From positions 50,166,367 through 50,230,366 of the forward strand of contig CM055107.1 of the NCBI GenBank assembly GCA_029204225.1: a stretch of 64,000 nt of DNA. Reading direction: 5' to 3'. Positions 11,501 through 21,916 of this stretch are shown piece by piece (positions within the stretch are counted from its first letter, which is position 1; each line of letters begins with the position of its first letter). The notes beneath the pieces are model-generated. The model did no database searches, had not been told where the DNA came from, and saw nothing but the letters and a program-made list of their open reading frames with translations. A program made the position numbers and the translations under genes. The stretch comes from Diphasiastrum complanatum (Eukaryota > Streptophyta > Lycopodiopsida > Lycopodiales > Lycopodiaceae).

Positions 11501-12219
11501 GTGGTCATTGATTGCCTGAAAGAAGGTTGTTGTCTCTCTAAGAAATGAGATCATTATCTATTGTTGTGAGAAGTGATTTGGATTGTCTAGAAACACCGTA
11601 CTGCTTGAAGATAGACCATTTTGAGGAATTATCCATTGGGGAAGATCTTTTCTTCATTGTATCGATGAACTGAGATAGATTGAAAGATGCAAATCAATTA
11701 CTCGTATAAGCTTTGAAATAGGCTCGAAGACTAGAAGAAACACTTTGTGTTGTTAGGTGCTTATTGTCTTTCCACTAAACCAGTCGACAAGCCTAGGAGC
11801 CTCTGAGCGCGTTGTGTTAAAGTTGGAGTGCAACACCTCACTTCCAAGTTAGGAAATGTCCTCTGAGGGCTCTATTTGAGTTAGTAGAGAGACAATTGCC
11901 TTGAAGATAGATGGAAGTAACAATACCAATGGTACACAAATTTCATGTGTTAAGAATGATTCTGTTGTTTAAAGCGTCAACTACACACCAAAAAGGAATT
12001 GTCCTATTGAGTTTATTGATTTCATTTTTGAGATACCCACACTATATCTTACTAATGAGATGAGAGAAGTTACCACGGCCTGTTGAGATACCATACACAT
12101 ACCCAATGCGCTGGCTACCTTCAGATCTCGGATGAAACCTAAACTTCACAAGATGGTACAATATGACATTTTCCATAAAACAACGAGTTAAGATTAGACC
12201 ATGAGTCACGTAAACAACA
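11501..12219 (+). other. 5' leader of the large element
   Basis: No frame of note. It contains the eroded partial repeat near 11927-11985 (ggtacacaaatttcatgtgt, then gaatgattctgttgttta) and otherwise unassigned sequence between the PBS repeats and gag. Confidence 0.45.
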
Positions 12220-12253
12220 ATAGTTGAGTATTTTCAGGTAGACAAAATACTAC

Positions 12254-13549
12254 GTGGGATCAATCACCATAGGTTCACTACCATGGAAGCACTTGGATGA
12301 AGAAATACGACCACCATCTTTGAGTATTTTACTAACTCCTAAGACGAAAGGACTTAGGAAGCCTTGGCCTCACCCTGAGATAGTAGAGACTAAAACCCTA
12401 TCTGAAGATGAGATAAATGATCCAGGAGATGAGAGAGAAGAAGGGGAATCACCCGAGAAACATTTGTATATATTTTTAGATATTATTCCATAAACCCCTC
12501 CATTAGCAGCCTCTGAGGTTAAACCTATAAGCATGGCTGGAAGACCGACTAAGCCGTTAGTAATCCTTGTCACCATAGGAGATTTACCAAAGCTCAAAGG
12601 AGCGATTCCTGAGTATCATGGAGCCCCATATGAAGATGCTAAGTTTCACATTTTGGACTGCATGTCTCATTAATCGAATCATCGATCCCCACCACGAAAT
12701 GTTGTTTTTCGCACTTACCTTGACTAGATCAGCGAGGAGATGGTATTATAGCTTGCCTAGGAGATCTATTGAGACCACTGAAGAATTTATTAGACTGTTT
12801 CTAATTGAGTATGCTCCACGTCGCACCCCTGATGGTTTGTTGTTTACAATCAGCTCACTTCAACAAGGTGAAGGTGAAACATTTCGTCAATATCATTGTA
12901 GATTAACTGAATTAACACGGCAGGTAGATGCCATGGTGCAATTACCCCCTAGCTATTACTCACTTTCTTTCTGAGAGGCCTAAGAGATGACATACAACTT
13001 GTAGTATGTCAGAGTAGCACTCAGACTTTAATGGAAGCCATAAGTAAAGCTCTTGTAGTGGAGGATGCACAGATTGCCATCACACATGCATCAAACATAT
13101 CTAGAGTTGTGAATAGCATAAACCTTAGAACGGATGTGTGGGAGCATAATACATTTAGAGGAAATCAAGTCCACAACAATCCCCAGCCATTACAAGAGTT
13201 AAGACCTCTAGCAGCAATGCCAGAACCACAGCCACCACCCAGACTTTTAGAATTGATGCCACCTAATACTAGAAGGCAAGTTTCTAGCCCAGAAAAGGGA
13301 TATGAGAGTACTGGATCTAATTTTGGTCTAGATGACATGAAAAAGATGCTCAAAGGATACATGGATGTCATGAATGAGAATATGTCAACATTAGCTTCAG
13401 ATGTGAACCTTTTAAAGCGACAACAGAATTTGTTAGGCCAAAGGAAACCATTTGACCAACCACTAGGTATACTATGTCGATTATGCCAAGGAAACCACTT
13501 GAATAGAAACTATGCTAACACAGTTTGTGCTAGTTGCAAAAAAGGCTGA
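12254..13549 (+). pseudogene. gag copy 1: capsid domain and degenerate zinc knuckle
   Basis: The N-terminal part (12254 to about 12672) has one in-frame TAA at 12491. After a frameshift the capsid domain runs in the frame of 12618-12974, with an SARRWYYSLP motif and a YAPRRTPDG segment typical of Retrotrans_gag (PF03732). A second shift near 12960 restores the downstream frame, with an FLRGLRDDIQ segment, into 13031-13549. A Pro-rich linker and a knuckle follow. The knuckle keeps C-x2-C-x3-H but has Tyr where the last Cys should be. The protein would form the particle and bind RNA. It is the left half of a tandem duplication and clearly non-functional as it stands. Confidence 0.75.
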
Positions 13550-13831
13550 TCACCAGGAAGATAGATGTTGGTCTCGCTGAGAAGCCTTAGTGGCACCTAA
13601 TCTAAGACCAGGACCTGTGAATCATAGATCACAAGATGAAAGAGTAGTTGACACCCCCAGATTAGTCAGCTTTCTACACAGACAATCTATAATATGATCT
13701 CAAGACAAGGGAAAAGCTAAAATGGAGGATGAATGGCCTCCAGTGACTCTGATAGAGATCGAGACAATGAGGTTTATAAAGACAAAAGAGGAAGTACTAA
13801 ATGTGACCAGAAGTAAGACACTGATGGATCT

Positions 13832-14893
13832 TTGAAGAAGGTAGTTGAAAAAAAGACAAGTGATGTGCCTGTCTTGCACAAGACGATAGATCCCTCAATA
13901 GTTGAGTATTATCCGGTAGACAAAATAGTACGTGGGATCAGTCACCATAGGTTCACTACCGTAAAGTTTCACATTAATGAATTTTGGATAGCATGTCTCA
14001 TTAATCGAATCATCGATCCCCACCACGAAATGATGTTTTTCGCACTTACCTTGACTAGATCAGCAAGGAGATGATATTATAGCTTCCCTAGGAGATCTAT
14101 TGAGACCACGGAAGAATTTCTTAGACTGTTTCTACTTGATTATGCTCCACGTCGCACCCCCGATGGTTTGTTGTTTACAATCAGCTCACTTCAACAAGGT
14201 GAAGGTGAAACATTTCGTCAATATCATTGTAGATTAACTGAATTAACACGGCAGGTAGATGCCATGGTGCAATTACCCCCTAGCTATTACTCACTTTCTT
14301 TCTGAGAGGCCTAAGAGATGACATACAACTTGTAGTATGTCAGAGTAGCGCTCAGACTTTAATGGAAGCCATAAGTAAAGCTCTTGTAGTGGAGGATGCA
14401 CATATTGCCATCACACATGCATCAAACATATCTAGAGCTGTGAATAGCATAAACCTGAATGGATGTGTGGGAGCATAATACATTTAGAGGAAATCAAGTC
14501 CACAACAATCCCCAGCCATTACAAGAGCGAAGACCTCTAGCAGAAATGCCAGAACCACAGCCACCACCCAGACTTTTAGAATTGATGCCACCTAATACTA
14601 GAAGGCAAGTTTCTGGCCCAGAAAAGGGATATGAGAGTACTGGATCTAATTTTGGTCTAGATGACATGAAAGAGATGCTCAAAGGATACACGGATGTCAT
14701 GAATGAGAATATGTCAACATTAGCTTCAGATGTGAACCTTTTAAAGCGACAACAGAATTTGTTAGGCCAAAGGAAACCATTTGACCAACCACTAGGTATA
14801 CTATGTCGATTATGCCAAGGAAACCACTTGAATAGAAACTGTCCTAACACAGTTTGTGCTATTTGCAAAAAAGACTGGTCACTAGGAAGATAG
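13832..14893 (+). pseudogene. gag copy 2: capsid remnant and intact zinc knuckle
   Basis: The duplicate begins out of register, fused to the linker of copy 1, and keeps the capsid core. The Trp of the ARRW motif is now a TGA stop at 14072-14074 (one G-to-A change). The same frameshift as in copy 1 follows. The C-terminal frame 14459-14893 (144 codons) ends in CRLCQGNHLNRNC, a complete C-x2-C-x3-H-x4-C knuckle, plus the start of a second CxxC. Copy 2 therefore has the better nucleocapsid and copy 1 the better capsid; neither encodes a full Gag. Confidence 0.75.
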
Positions 14894-15161
14894 ATGTTGG
14901 TCTCGCAGAGAAGCCTTAGTGGCGCCTAATCTAAGACCAGGACCTGTGAATCATAGATCACAAGATGAAAGAGTAGTTGACACCCCCAGATTAGTCAGCT
15001 TTCTACACAGACCATCTATAATATGATCTCAAGACAAGGAAAAAGCTAAAATGGAGGATGAATGGCCTCCAGTGAATCTGATAGAGATTGAGACAATGAG
15101 GTTTTATAAAGACAAAGGAAGAAGTACTAGATGTGACCAAAAGTAGGACACTGATGGATCT

Positions 15162-15670
15162 TTGAAGAAGGTAGTTGAAAAAAAGACAAGTGATGTGCTT
15201 GTCTTGCACAAGACGATAGATCCCTCAATGATACTAAATACACCCATAGTCAACATCGACAAAACAGAGCCTAGAGAAGTGGAGAGATTGGAAGCTAGAA
15301 AGCCACCTAAGATAGTTCGAAAGAAGGAAAAGGCTGAAATTGTACCACACAGAAATAGAAGCATAGTCAGATGGATTCGTGACATAGACCTCAGCCCTAG
15401 GATTGGAAACCTACATATGAGTCGCACTTTGAATGAATTGAGATTAGAGATAGGCTTATGGCAGTTACTCCAACTTTCACCCACAGTCGGCCAGAAGGTG
15501 AAGCAGATGATGAGGCCGATAAATTTGGGAATGGGGAGGTCAAGTACTATCCTTGGTGGATACACTTCAGGGAGGGAGAATATCCTCCATCTAAGGCAGC
15601 ACAATACCATCTCCATGAGAAGGGTCGCCTTGTTGTAGAGGATAAAAATTATGTGAGAAATTTCAACTAG
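15162..15670 (+). pseudogene. Gag-protease linker frames
   Basis: Two overlapping frames (15162-15638 and 15458-15670) together read as one broken coding stretch. A Lys/Glu-rich segment is followed, after a shift near 15440, by a conserved-looking EVKYYPWWIHFREGEYPPS segment that ends in a TAG at 15668. I recognise no domain. The position between gag and protease matches linker regions of plant gypsy polyproteins. Confidence 0.45.
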
Positions 15671-15810
15671 TTTTGCTTTTTTGGTCATATATGTATATTT
15701 GGCAATTGAGGCCAATTTTCATGTTAGACTTAGAGTTTGACTTTTCGAAGTTATATTAGTCTAAAAGCATTTGAATAAACACTTTTGGAAAATGTGGAAA
15801 AGTATAGTAC

Positions 15811-16698
15811 ATGAGGTTTGGTAGATTGATAGGAAAAGTGGACAACAACATAGTAGACCGATATTGTCCCAAAGTTGATGTCACTATAGATGGTTTAGTT
15901 ATCCAAGAAGCTATGGTAGATGCAGGATTGGCGGTGAATATAGTAATCCTAGAATTGGCAGACAGACTTGGAATAGACCCGGAGCCCACTTCATTGACTG
16001 CCTTGAAGTTGGCCAACAACTCTGTTGTCAAACCTGAAGGAGAAATGAGATCTGTCCCTATTACAATTGTTGGAAAGACTGTGAATGCGGACTTCTATGT
16101 CATGAGAATGCTGGCAGGCTATAAGAGCTATTCTCTCCTATTAGGGAGGCCTTGGTTACGATTAAGTGACTGCACAGTAGACATTCCTGCAAGACTATTG
16201 ATTTTTGGTAGAGGGAATAGCCAAGTGGTAGTTGATGGATACCCCGAGACCCCTCAGTCAGAAAGAGCCCCTATACCCTTTTCAGAATGGGAAGAAGTGT
16301 CTAATGATGATTCAGGAATTGATACAGATGATGATGAACACAATCGAACTGTACCTCATGACAAGGATAGCGAAAGTAGCTTGAACCATGCAGAGGTGCA
16401 TGAAATAGTATGGATAGGCCTTGATGATTATCTCCCCATAGTTAAATCCATGAATCTAGGCCCAACAAATTATGAGAGTAGGGAGGATGCTAGATATACT
16501 GCATCTGATGTCTTTGATCATGAACTGTTTGGTATACAAGAATTATTTAAAGAAAGCCAAGTGGTGCCAGTGAAAATATTCCATTGGGATAATGAACTAT
16601 CTGGATATGATTCAGACTGTGAGAAAACTATAGAGGCAAGGTACCCTCCTAGCCCAACTAGGTTGTACTCCCAATCAACCAATCGAAATGGCAAATGA
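15811..16698 (+). CDS. Retroelement aspartic protease-like protein
   Basis: An uninterrupted 295-codon frame. Residues about 34-48 carry MVDAGLAVNIV, matching the gypsy-type protease active-site region; the catalytic triplet is D-A-G instead of the usual D-T/S-G. Residues about 107-116 carry YSLLLGRPWL, the conserved flap-distal LLGRPW block. A Val/Ile-rich core lies between, as in retropepsins that cut the Gag-Pol polyprotein as homodimers. The C-terminal 150 residues are acidic, with many Asp/Ser/Glu and no recognised domain. No polymerase follows. The Ala in the triplet may lower activity, but the frame is among the best preserved of this element. Confidence 0.75.
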   Translation: MRFGRLIGKVDNNIVDRYCPKVDVTIDGLVIQEAMVDAGLAVNIVILELADRLGIDPEPTSLTALKLANNSVVKPEGEMRSVPITIVGKTVNADFYVMRMLAGYKSYSLLLGRPWLRLSDCTVDIPARLLIFGRGNSQVVVDGYPETPQSERAPIPFSEWEEVSNDDSGIDTDDDEHNRTVPHDKDSESSLNHAEVHEIVWIGLDDYLPIVKSMNLGPTNYESREDARYTASDVFDHELFGIQELFKESQVVPVKIFHWDNELSGYDSDCEKTIEARYPPSPTRLYSQSTNRNGK

Positions 16699-17256
16699 GG
16701 CATTGCATCTCCTAGAACAGAAATGATTGTAGACAACAATAGTGAATCGTATGGGGTAGGAGAAATGGTCGAGATTGCAAAATCAAAACCTGCATTACTA
16801 CTCTCATAATCTAGATGAACATAAAAACCTTCAGAGTCATGGTCATCAAGGGAATTCAAATACAGATCTGAATCTCTTACCTTCCTACCTTGAGTATGAT
16901 CATTTTGATGATTTAGAAAAGAACATGGGAAGACAAACCAGTGCATATGATAGAATGGAACCAGATGACGAGTACACTAACAACAAGATCAATAATGGGT
17001 AGTAAATGATTATGAAACCATCCATTCTTACCCTTGGATTCCACCAAGGGGGTAAGAGACTGTAAATTTAATTTGAATTCTATTTTTGTCTATCTATTCA
17101 TAGTTTTGTTGATAGATTATTTTGCTATTTCATTCTATATATCGATTGAAAAAAAAAAAGTTCAACGTATGGATGGTTTTATTGTCTTTTGTATAATAGA
17201 TAAGTCAAGCGTTTAGATAATTCTCCTTATGAGAAAGGATACATCAACTACACACC
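16699..17256 (+). other. 3' untranslated part of the large element
   Basis: A short frame at 16775-17002 (acidic, Asn/Asp-rich) has no known motif. A purine run aaggggg with the context ccaccaaggggg occurs near 17044-17052 and resembles a polypurine tract, but it lies 200 bases before the start of LTR homology. Directly before 17257 there is only the weaker gagaaagga run at 17231-17239. Confidence 0.4.
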
Positions 17257-19041
17257 TGGTACTTTGATTATGAGAACGATGGATTAACGGTTAAGTCTAC
17301 TCCTGCTCAAAAGTTGATATGGGCAGAGGCTCAGAGCTCCAAATTTTGATTGACCAGCATTGTTGCATTGACTACTTTGATTAAGATTTGTGGAGGCTCC
17401 ATACTGAGATTGATGCAGATCATGATCACTGACGGACGAGATAGGGAGATAAATCCTAGCTGACAACGTGAGCATCCTCTGAACGTGCGTTGACTCACAG
17501 AAGTATCATCATGTTGCTCTCTATCCTCAACGAAAGATTTGAGGCATTCCATCGCTACTGCTGCAGCTGAGAACTATCGTCATTGACCATCCTCATAGTG
17601 CGAATACCACTCAGTTTTCAGTCGAGTTTCAGTTTATGGTGCGATCATTTGAAGAGACCATTGTTTCAGTACCTACATGAGCACGATTGAGTTAAGCAGC
17701 ACCTATTAGGCCTAAGCAGACATCACTACTTTCCTTCAATCGATCTCTATGGGAGTGCTCACCGTGCATTTAAGCAGTTGTATTATGAGTACTGGTCTGT
17801 ACTGATCTTACATCACGTTTGAAGTATGGATTCTCAGTATACTTTTATCTGTCTCTATATAGTGATGAGATAACTAATTTCATGATGACTCCTATCAAAG
17901 CACTGATCCATATGTGCAGTTTTGAGTATAGACTTTTCAATGATTATGAGGAAGTTCTGCATGTTGACTTGTATGTATTCCTGCTAATTAAGTGCATTCC
18001 ACAGATGTTTGAATACTGAATATCAAACATCGGTCTATGTGAGAGTGAGAGCTTTGTTATCAGGCTACTAAAACCAGTGAGGAATCGCTATTAGCAATGG
18101 ATATTTTGAGTGTGAATAATGCCAAATCCTAGGACTGAGTTGAGCAACTGTTAACTCCATCACTGATATGGGGACCCATTGAGAATGTATGTCTGATTAT
18201 CGTTGAAGAGCCATCATTGAACTAGAGCTGTCATTGATGTCTGCTATGGAGCAATCGAAGGATGTTGTCTCTGTTGCTTTGTCGATTGAAACTTGCTAAA
18301 CACAATTTGTAGAAGACTGATGAGGAAGCAGATATCAAGCTGTCCGTGAACTGCATGAGCTCATTTTGGATCCTGCACGACTATCAGTCATTCTGGCAAC
18401 CAATCTGCACTTAGGAGCAACACTTCTTGGTGTCTACAAGGTGAACTCCAGCAACACTACACACTCCCGAAATCCTAACCTTTGCATGATTAGTCTCTGA
18501 TTTCCTACGGGCTGGAGCTGGAGGAGACCTGAGAAGAGAACGTCACATGTAAGTTTCCTCATTTTGTTCTCACACTCCGCTACCTGTGTATTCAATCTGT
18601 GATAGATGATGCAATTGTGTATGTCATAGATGTCACAGCAGCGATTATAGCTTCATATTGAAAAATCTTTAATGCATATTGTTTTCTTCCATGTCTGCAT
18701 AAAGAAAGATTATAGCATGCTAAAAGAACTCGTAGATAGTGTATTGTTATGTCTCAGGAGAAAGTTAAATGCAGGATAGTTGTGATTTGAGGTGATGATA
18801 GTTTTAGACTCTAGCAAGATTGCTAGTTTGCTCAGAATGATTGCTTTTTGTCTGAATGCATGGAGAAAGAATTTAAGGAATGTTGCTTGAGTGAATGTGA
18901 TGAATGAATTAAGCAAGTCATCCTCGTCTCCTTGGAACAAAGGAGTGAGGTTAAGCTCACTCTGGTTGGAACACACTACATGAGTTAAGAACAAACCTAT
19001 TGTCGATTTTCATCTAGAACCAAAATAGTCAAGATAACTCA

Positions 19042-19453
19042 TTGGAACACACGGTTCTTGACTATTCACTGTTAGCCATCTACAAACCAAGATGGTTGGG
19101 AAATTGCATGCTACACTTGACCAGCTCCCATGACTATTTAGATGGAAGGGGTGTATTTAATGAATACTTTGGGAAAGGGTCATATAATACAGCCATGATT
19201 CACTACCTAATGACAATAAGCATCGAGAATGTTTCGTCCAAGCCCTCCCATAGGTCCTAATATTCCGGACACTGCTACGCCTTATTTGTATATCACAGTC
19301 CTTACAGGCCTGAAAATAATGCTCCAACAACGGATTGTGTCAATCTTTGGTGCTGCTAGATTAGCAGAGATCCTAGCAACTCCAGAGCCCTACATATTAC
19401 CACTGCTAGATTATGGTAGGACTAGGGATGTCTATATTATGATCCTCTTCTAG
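19042..19453 (+). pseudogene. LTR-borne overlapping frames of unknown function
   Basis: Frames 19042-19260 (72 codons) and 19229-19453 (74 codons) overlap by 32 bases in different phases and are both present in the left LTR (10220-10438 and 10407-10631). Most differences between the copies are single substitutions that keep the frames open. Together they could be one protein split by an old frameshift. I do not recognise the family. Confidence 0.35.
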
Positions 19454-19561
19454 AAATGTTAGAAGCCCACACATGCATAGAGGTTTATGTGAATGATTAT
19501 TGATTGAGGAGTGTTAGTTATATTGAGAGATTGACATGTCAGAGAAGCAGTCAACTAGTAT

Positions 19562-19819
19562 ATGGCCTACACCTCAAACCCAAGGAGGTATTGCCCCGTA
19601 GTCAGAATAATTGGATGGGCTTCACTAGAACTGATATCATTAGACACCACCATTGGAATTGTAAGGGCTGGGAATTTAGCCATTGAAGTTGATAATGAGG
19701 TATTTAGAGTCAAAACATCCATGTACATCAGAATGAACGACTCATGGGTCCTGGTAGCAACACGCTTCATAGAACTTCAAAGTGCTACTAGGACGAGATC
19801 TGGGCCTAGACTGTTATGA
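19562..19819 (+). CDS. LTR-borne hypothetical protein A
   Basis: An 85-codon ATG frame. The first ~35 codons are also open in the left LTR (from about 10740), where the 595-base deletion then cuts it. The stop overlaps the start of the next frame as ATGA (19816-19819), an arrangement seen where translation is coupled or frameshifted in viruses and retroelements; in a plant transcript it may simply be an old frameshift. No recognised domain; predicted soluble, with beta-strand-like alternating hydrophobics. Confidence 0.4.
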   Translation: MAYTSNPRRYCPVVRIIGWASLELISLDTTIGIVRAGNLAIEVDNEVFRVKTSMYIRMNDSWVLVATRFIELQSATRTRSGPRLL

Positions 19820-20193
19820 CTGGGTTAGGATTGCGAGAGCTACCTCTACCAGGTGACTTCTGCCAATTGAGTAGAAATGGAAAGGTTTATCATTATTTCT
19901 ATTCCAGGGATTTCCATAGACATCTCCTAGTTGGAGATACACTGTTCAGAGTTAGACATAATGCAAACCGTAGTTCCCTTGTAGTGTATGAGTCGAGTGA
20001 AGATTCTATGTGGAAAGAGTTAGGAGGATCCTTTACCCAATATACTGAATTGCATCTAGGGCTTCCCGATCCATTGCCAGAGTATGTGTTAGAGAACTTA
20101 AATGATATCATCAAGGATTCTGGAACAGATTCTCGAGAAGAATACGAGAAGGAGGTAGCTCTGGAACTTCGCAAGCGAGCAATATATCATTAG
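19816..20193 (+). CDS. LTR-borne hypothetical protein B
   Basis: A 125-codon ATG frame overlapping the previous one by four bases. It is mixed in composition, without low complexity, and has a charged C-terminus rich in Glu and Arg (residues about 100-120). No zinc finger, nuclease or transmembrane segment is visible. It lies wholly inside the segment deleted from the left LTR, so the element's two ends differ in whether they carry it. I cannot name a family; a captured gene or an accessory frame of the element are both possible. Confidence 0.4.
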   Translation: MTGLGLRELPLPGDFCQLSRNGKVYHYFYSRDFHRHLLVGDTLFRVRHNANRSSLVVYESSEDSMWKELGGSFTQYTELHLGLPDPLPEYVLENLNDIIKDSGTDSREEYEKEVALELRKRAIYH

Positions 20194-20455
20194 TGCAAGT
20201 CATGAGTTTCAAGAAGACTGAGGAAGTGAGTATAACCCTTTATAGGCTATGTCTCTAGAGGCCTGGAAAACCTCTATTAGCTATAGAGGTACGGCTTGGT
20301 CAATAGAACATGTCAGGGATCCCCTAGTTAGCTTTGTGTTTGAGACGTGTACGACCATTCTCATAATAGCATGACACTGGACACATAGTGGTGCTATATC
20401 CTGTTATATTGTTTTCCCCTTAGCTTTGATCCCCTGAGTGGGAAATGTCATAACA

Positions 20456-21055
20456 CTCTAATCTCAGTGCCTCTTCTCGCCATTCCCGAGAAAAGATAGA
20501 TCGTAGAAGGATTCGCCTCAGTGGTGGGCCCTATTGTGGCGATGATATTGATGATGTCGTGTCTGGCCTCGAGTCCAGCACATCCCTCTACCAGGCCTCG
20601 TCGTAGGGATTTGATTCAATGTGTTGTTTTTTTTTGTGATACACATTGTAAGAATGTAGGATACGATAGTTCGTATTGTTGTTGCTTTCTAGTTGAATTT
20701 CTTATGCGAATGGTGCTGACTTTTATTTGATGTCTTTGAGGTGTTTTGATTTTTTTTTCAACACCTTTTGGAACTTACCAATTAGGAGATTTTGAAAACT
20801 ACTTATATTTAGATTCAAGTGCCTAATTACCTTACCTTGGGTTGCTTGCACATGTATCCTAATCTTAATCCAATAGTTCCTATGAGATTTGTATTGAGGA
20901 AATTCAAATTGAGATTTTGAATTGACTGGGAAATTTCCAGGAAGATAAAATTTAGCATTCTCGACCAATTTTTAAAAATCCTGAAAACAATTTTTGGCCT
21001 TGCTTTGCAAAGGTATTACTATGTTACTGTGTTTTGAGGTTGATCAATGGACTAT
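20456..21055. other. Unassigned flank of the large element
   Basis: Short frames at 20521-20730 (+) and 20723-20968 (-) show no domain. No second copy of this stretch occurs in the window. Confidence 0.4.
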
Positions 21056-21530
21056 AGAAGAAAGTCAATGTTGATGTCTGATATGTGGTGGTGGTCTAAT
21101 ATTTTAAGGCTTGGCTTTGCTATGGCTTGGATGTTAGGGATTTTAAGGCTAGGGCTTGGCTGCTAGGCCTTGTAAGTGAAGTCTTCCAAATGTTGAAATC
21201 TCAAGTGTTGCATTTGTAAGTTTTCTTTGATTTGGTCTCCTTTGAGTTCATGTAAAAACCTCGTATCAACTCCAAATACATGGACCTCACAAGTTGATAC
21301 TAGAAGAAAGTTAACATTGATGGCTAATATGTGGTGGCGGTCTAAACTTTTAATGCTTGGCTTGGCTGTTAGGACTTTTAAGGCTAGGGCTTGGCTATTA
21401 TGCCTTGTAAGTGAAGACTTCCAAATGTTGAAATCTTAGATTTTGCACATGTAAGTTTTCTTTGATTTGGTCTTCCTTGACTTCATGTAAAAACCTCTTA
21501 TGATTTCCAAATACAGGGACCTCACAAGTT
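21056..21530. repeat. ~246-bp tandem duplication of a dispersed repeat
   Basis: Copies start with agaagaaagt at 21056 and 21302 and share atatgtggtgg(t/c)ggtctaa, gcttggct, ccaaatgttgaaatct and catgtaaaaacctc in order. A third, partial copy lies at 49789-49866 and stops exactly where the inverted arm begins. Confidence 0.8.
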
Positions 21531-21683
21531 TTTAACAATTCATGCATTTTGTTTGGTGTGTTGAAATGTAGTATGCCATCTTGGATCAATTTATTACATG
21601 AAAAAAAAAAACATAGCCTACATGCATAGAAAGAAAAACAAACAATTTAATTGGCTATTGCATGTTTCATTGTGAACATCCAG

Positions 21684-21765
21684 ATTATAATAATCACATG
21701 TGTGAGTAGGAGACTTAAAAGAATCTAATGTAGGCTTAATTCCACATGTTCTACTTTATTCTTTT
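21684..21765. repeat. ~80-bp repeat shared with 63817-63895
   Basis: Shared blocks are gattataataatcacat, gagacttaaaag and gcttaattccacatgttcta, or close variants, in the same order and spacing. The copy near the window end has no transposase sequence after it. Confidence 0.7.
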
Positions 21766-21766
21766 A

Positions 21767-21916
21767 CGTGAAAAGAGATCATAGTGGATTTTTTGCTATA
21801 AATCCAACCAAGACATTAAGCATGGATTATTCAGACACATTCGTGAAAAGAGATTGTAGTGGATTTTTTGCTATCAATTCAACCAAGACATTAAGCATGG
21901 ATTATTCAGACACATT
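21767..21916 (+). repeat. 75-bp in-frame tandem duplication
   Basis: Two copies (21767-21841, 21842-21916) beginning cgtgaaaagagat. The unit is 25 codons, so the frame is kept. It lies within the transposase-like sequence and repeats a VKRD...GFFAIN...SMDYSDT block. Confidence 0.9.

Larger units (their letters stand above)
12220..15228 (+). repeat. Tandem duplication of the gag region
   Basis: Copy 1 spans 12220-13897 and copy 2 spans 13898-15228. Offsets are 1678 bases at the left end (atagttgagtatt at 12220 and 13898) and 1331 bases from catgtctcattaatcg (12661, 13992) onward, so copy 2 lost about 347 bases near its start. The copies are more than 95% identical by eye, so the duplication is young relative to the LTR divergence. 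The junction lies in 'tccctcaat(a/g)' at about 13897. Confidence 0.85.
8414..20455 (+). mobile_element. Large non-autonomous LTR retrotransposon, gypsy-like
   Basis: Two long direct repeats (8414-11037 and 17257-20455) begin with TGGTACTTTG and end with AACA. They bracket, in order, PBS-like sequence, gag with zinc knuckle, and an aspartic protease. This is retrotransposon architecture with a 6.2-kb interior. Only about 560 bases separate the protease frame from the right LTR, so reverse transcriptase, RNase H and integrase are absent; mobilisation would need enzymes in trans, as in LARD-type elements. The five bases outside the two ends (GGGAA, CTCTA) do not match, so either there is no intact target duplication or the outer boundaries are slightly wrong. 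A segmental duplication is the alternative, but the PBS and gag positions argue against it. Confidence 0.7.
17257..20455 (+). repeat. Right LTR (3.2 kb, long form)
   Basis: Collinear partner of 8414-11037. It begins with TGGTACTTTG at 17257 and ends with CATAACA at 20455. It keeps the 595-base segment (19666-20260) that the left copy lost. Several open frames sit in its 3' third. LTRs above 3 kb are unusual; coding sequence inside an LTR may reflect capture of a gene or use of U3 for coding. Confidence 0.75.

Noticed and set aside
17044-17052. aaggggg as the true polypurine tract with LTR start at about 17053
   Set aside because: The left LTR has no counterpart of 17053-17256, so homology places the LTR start at 17257; an insertion in the left copy cannot be fully excluded.
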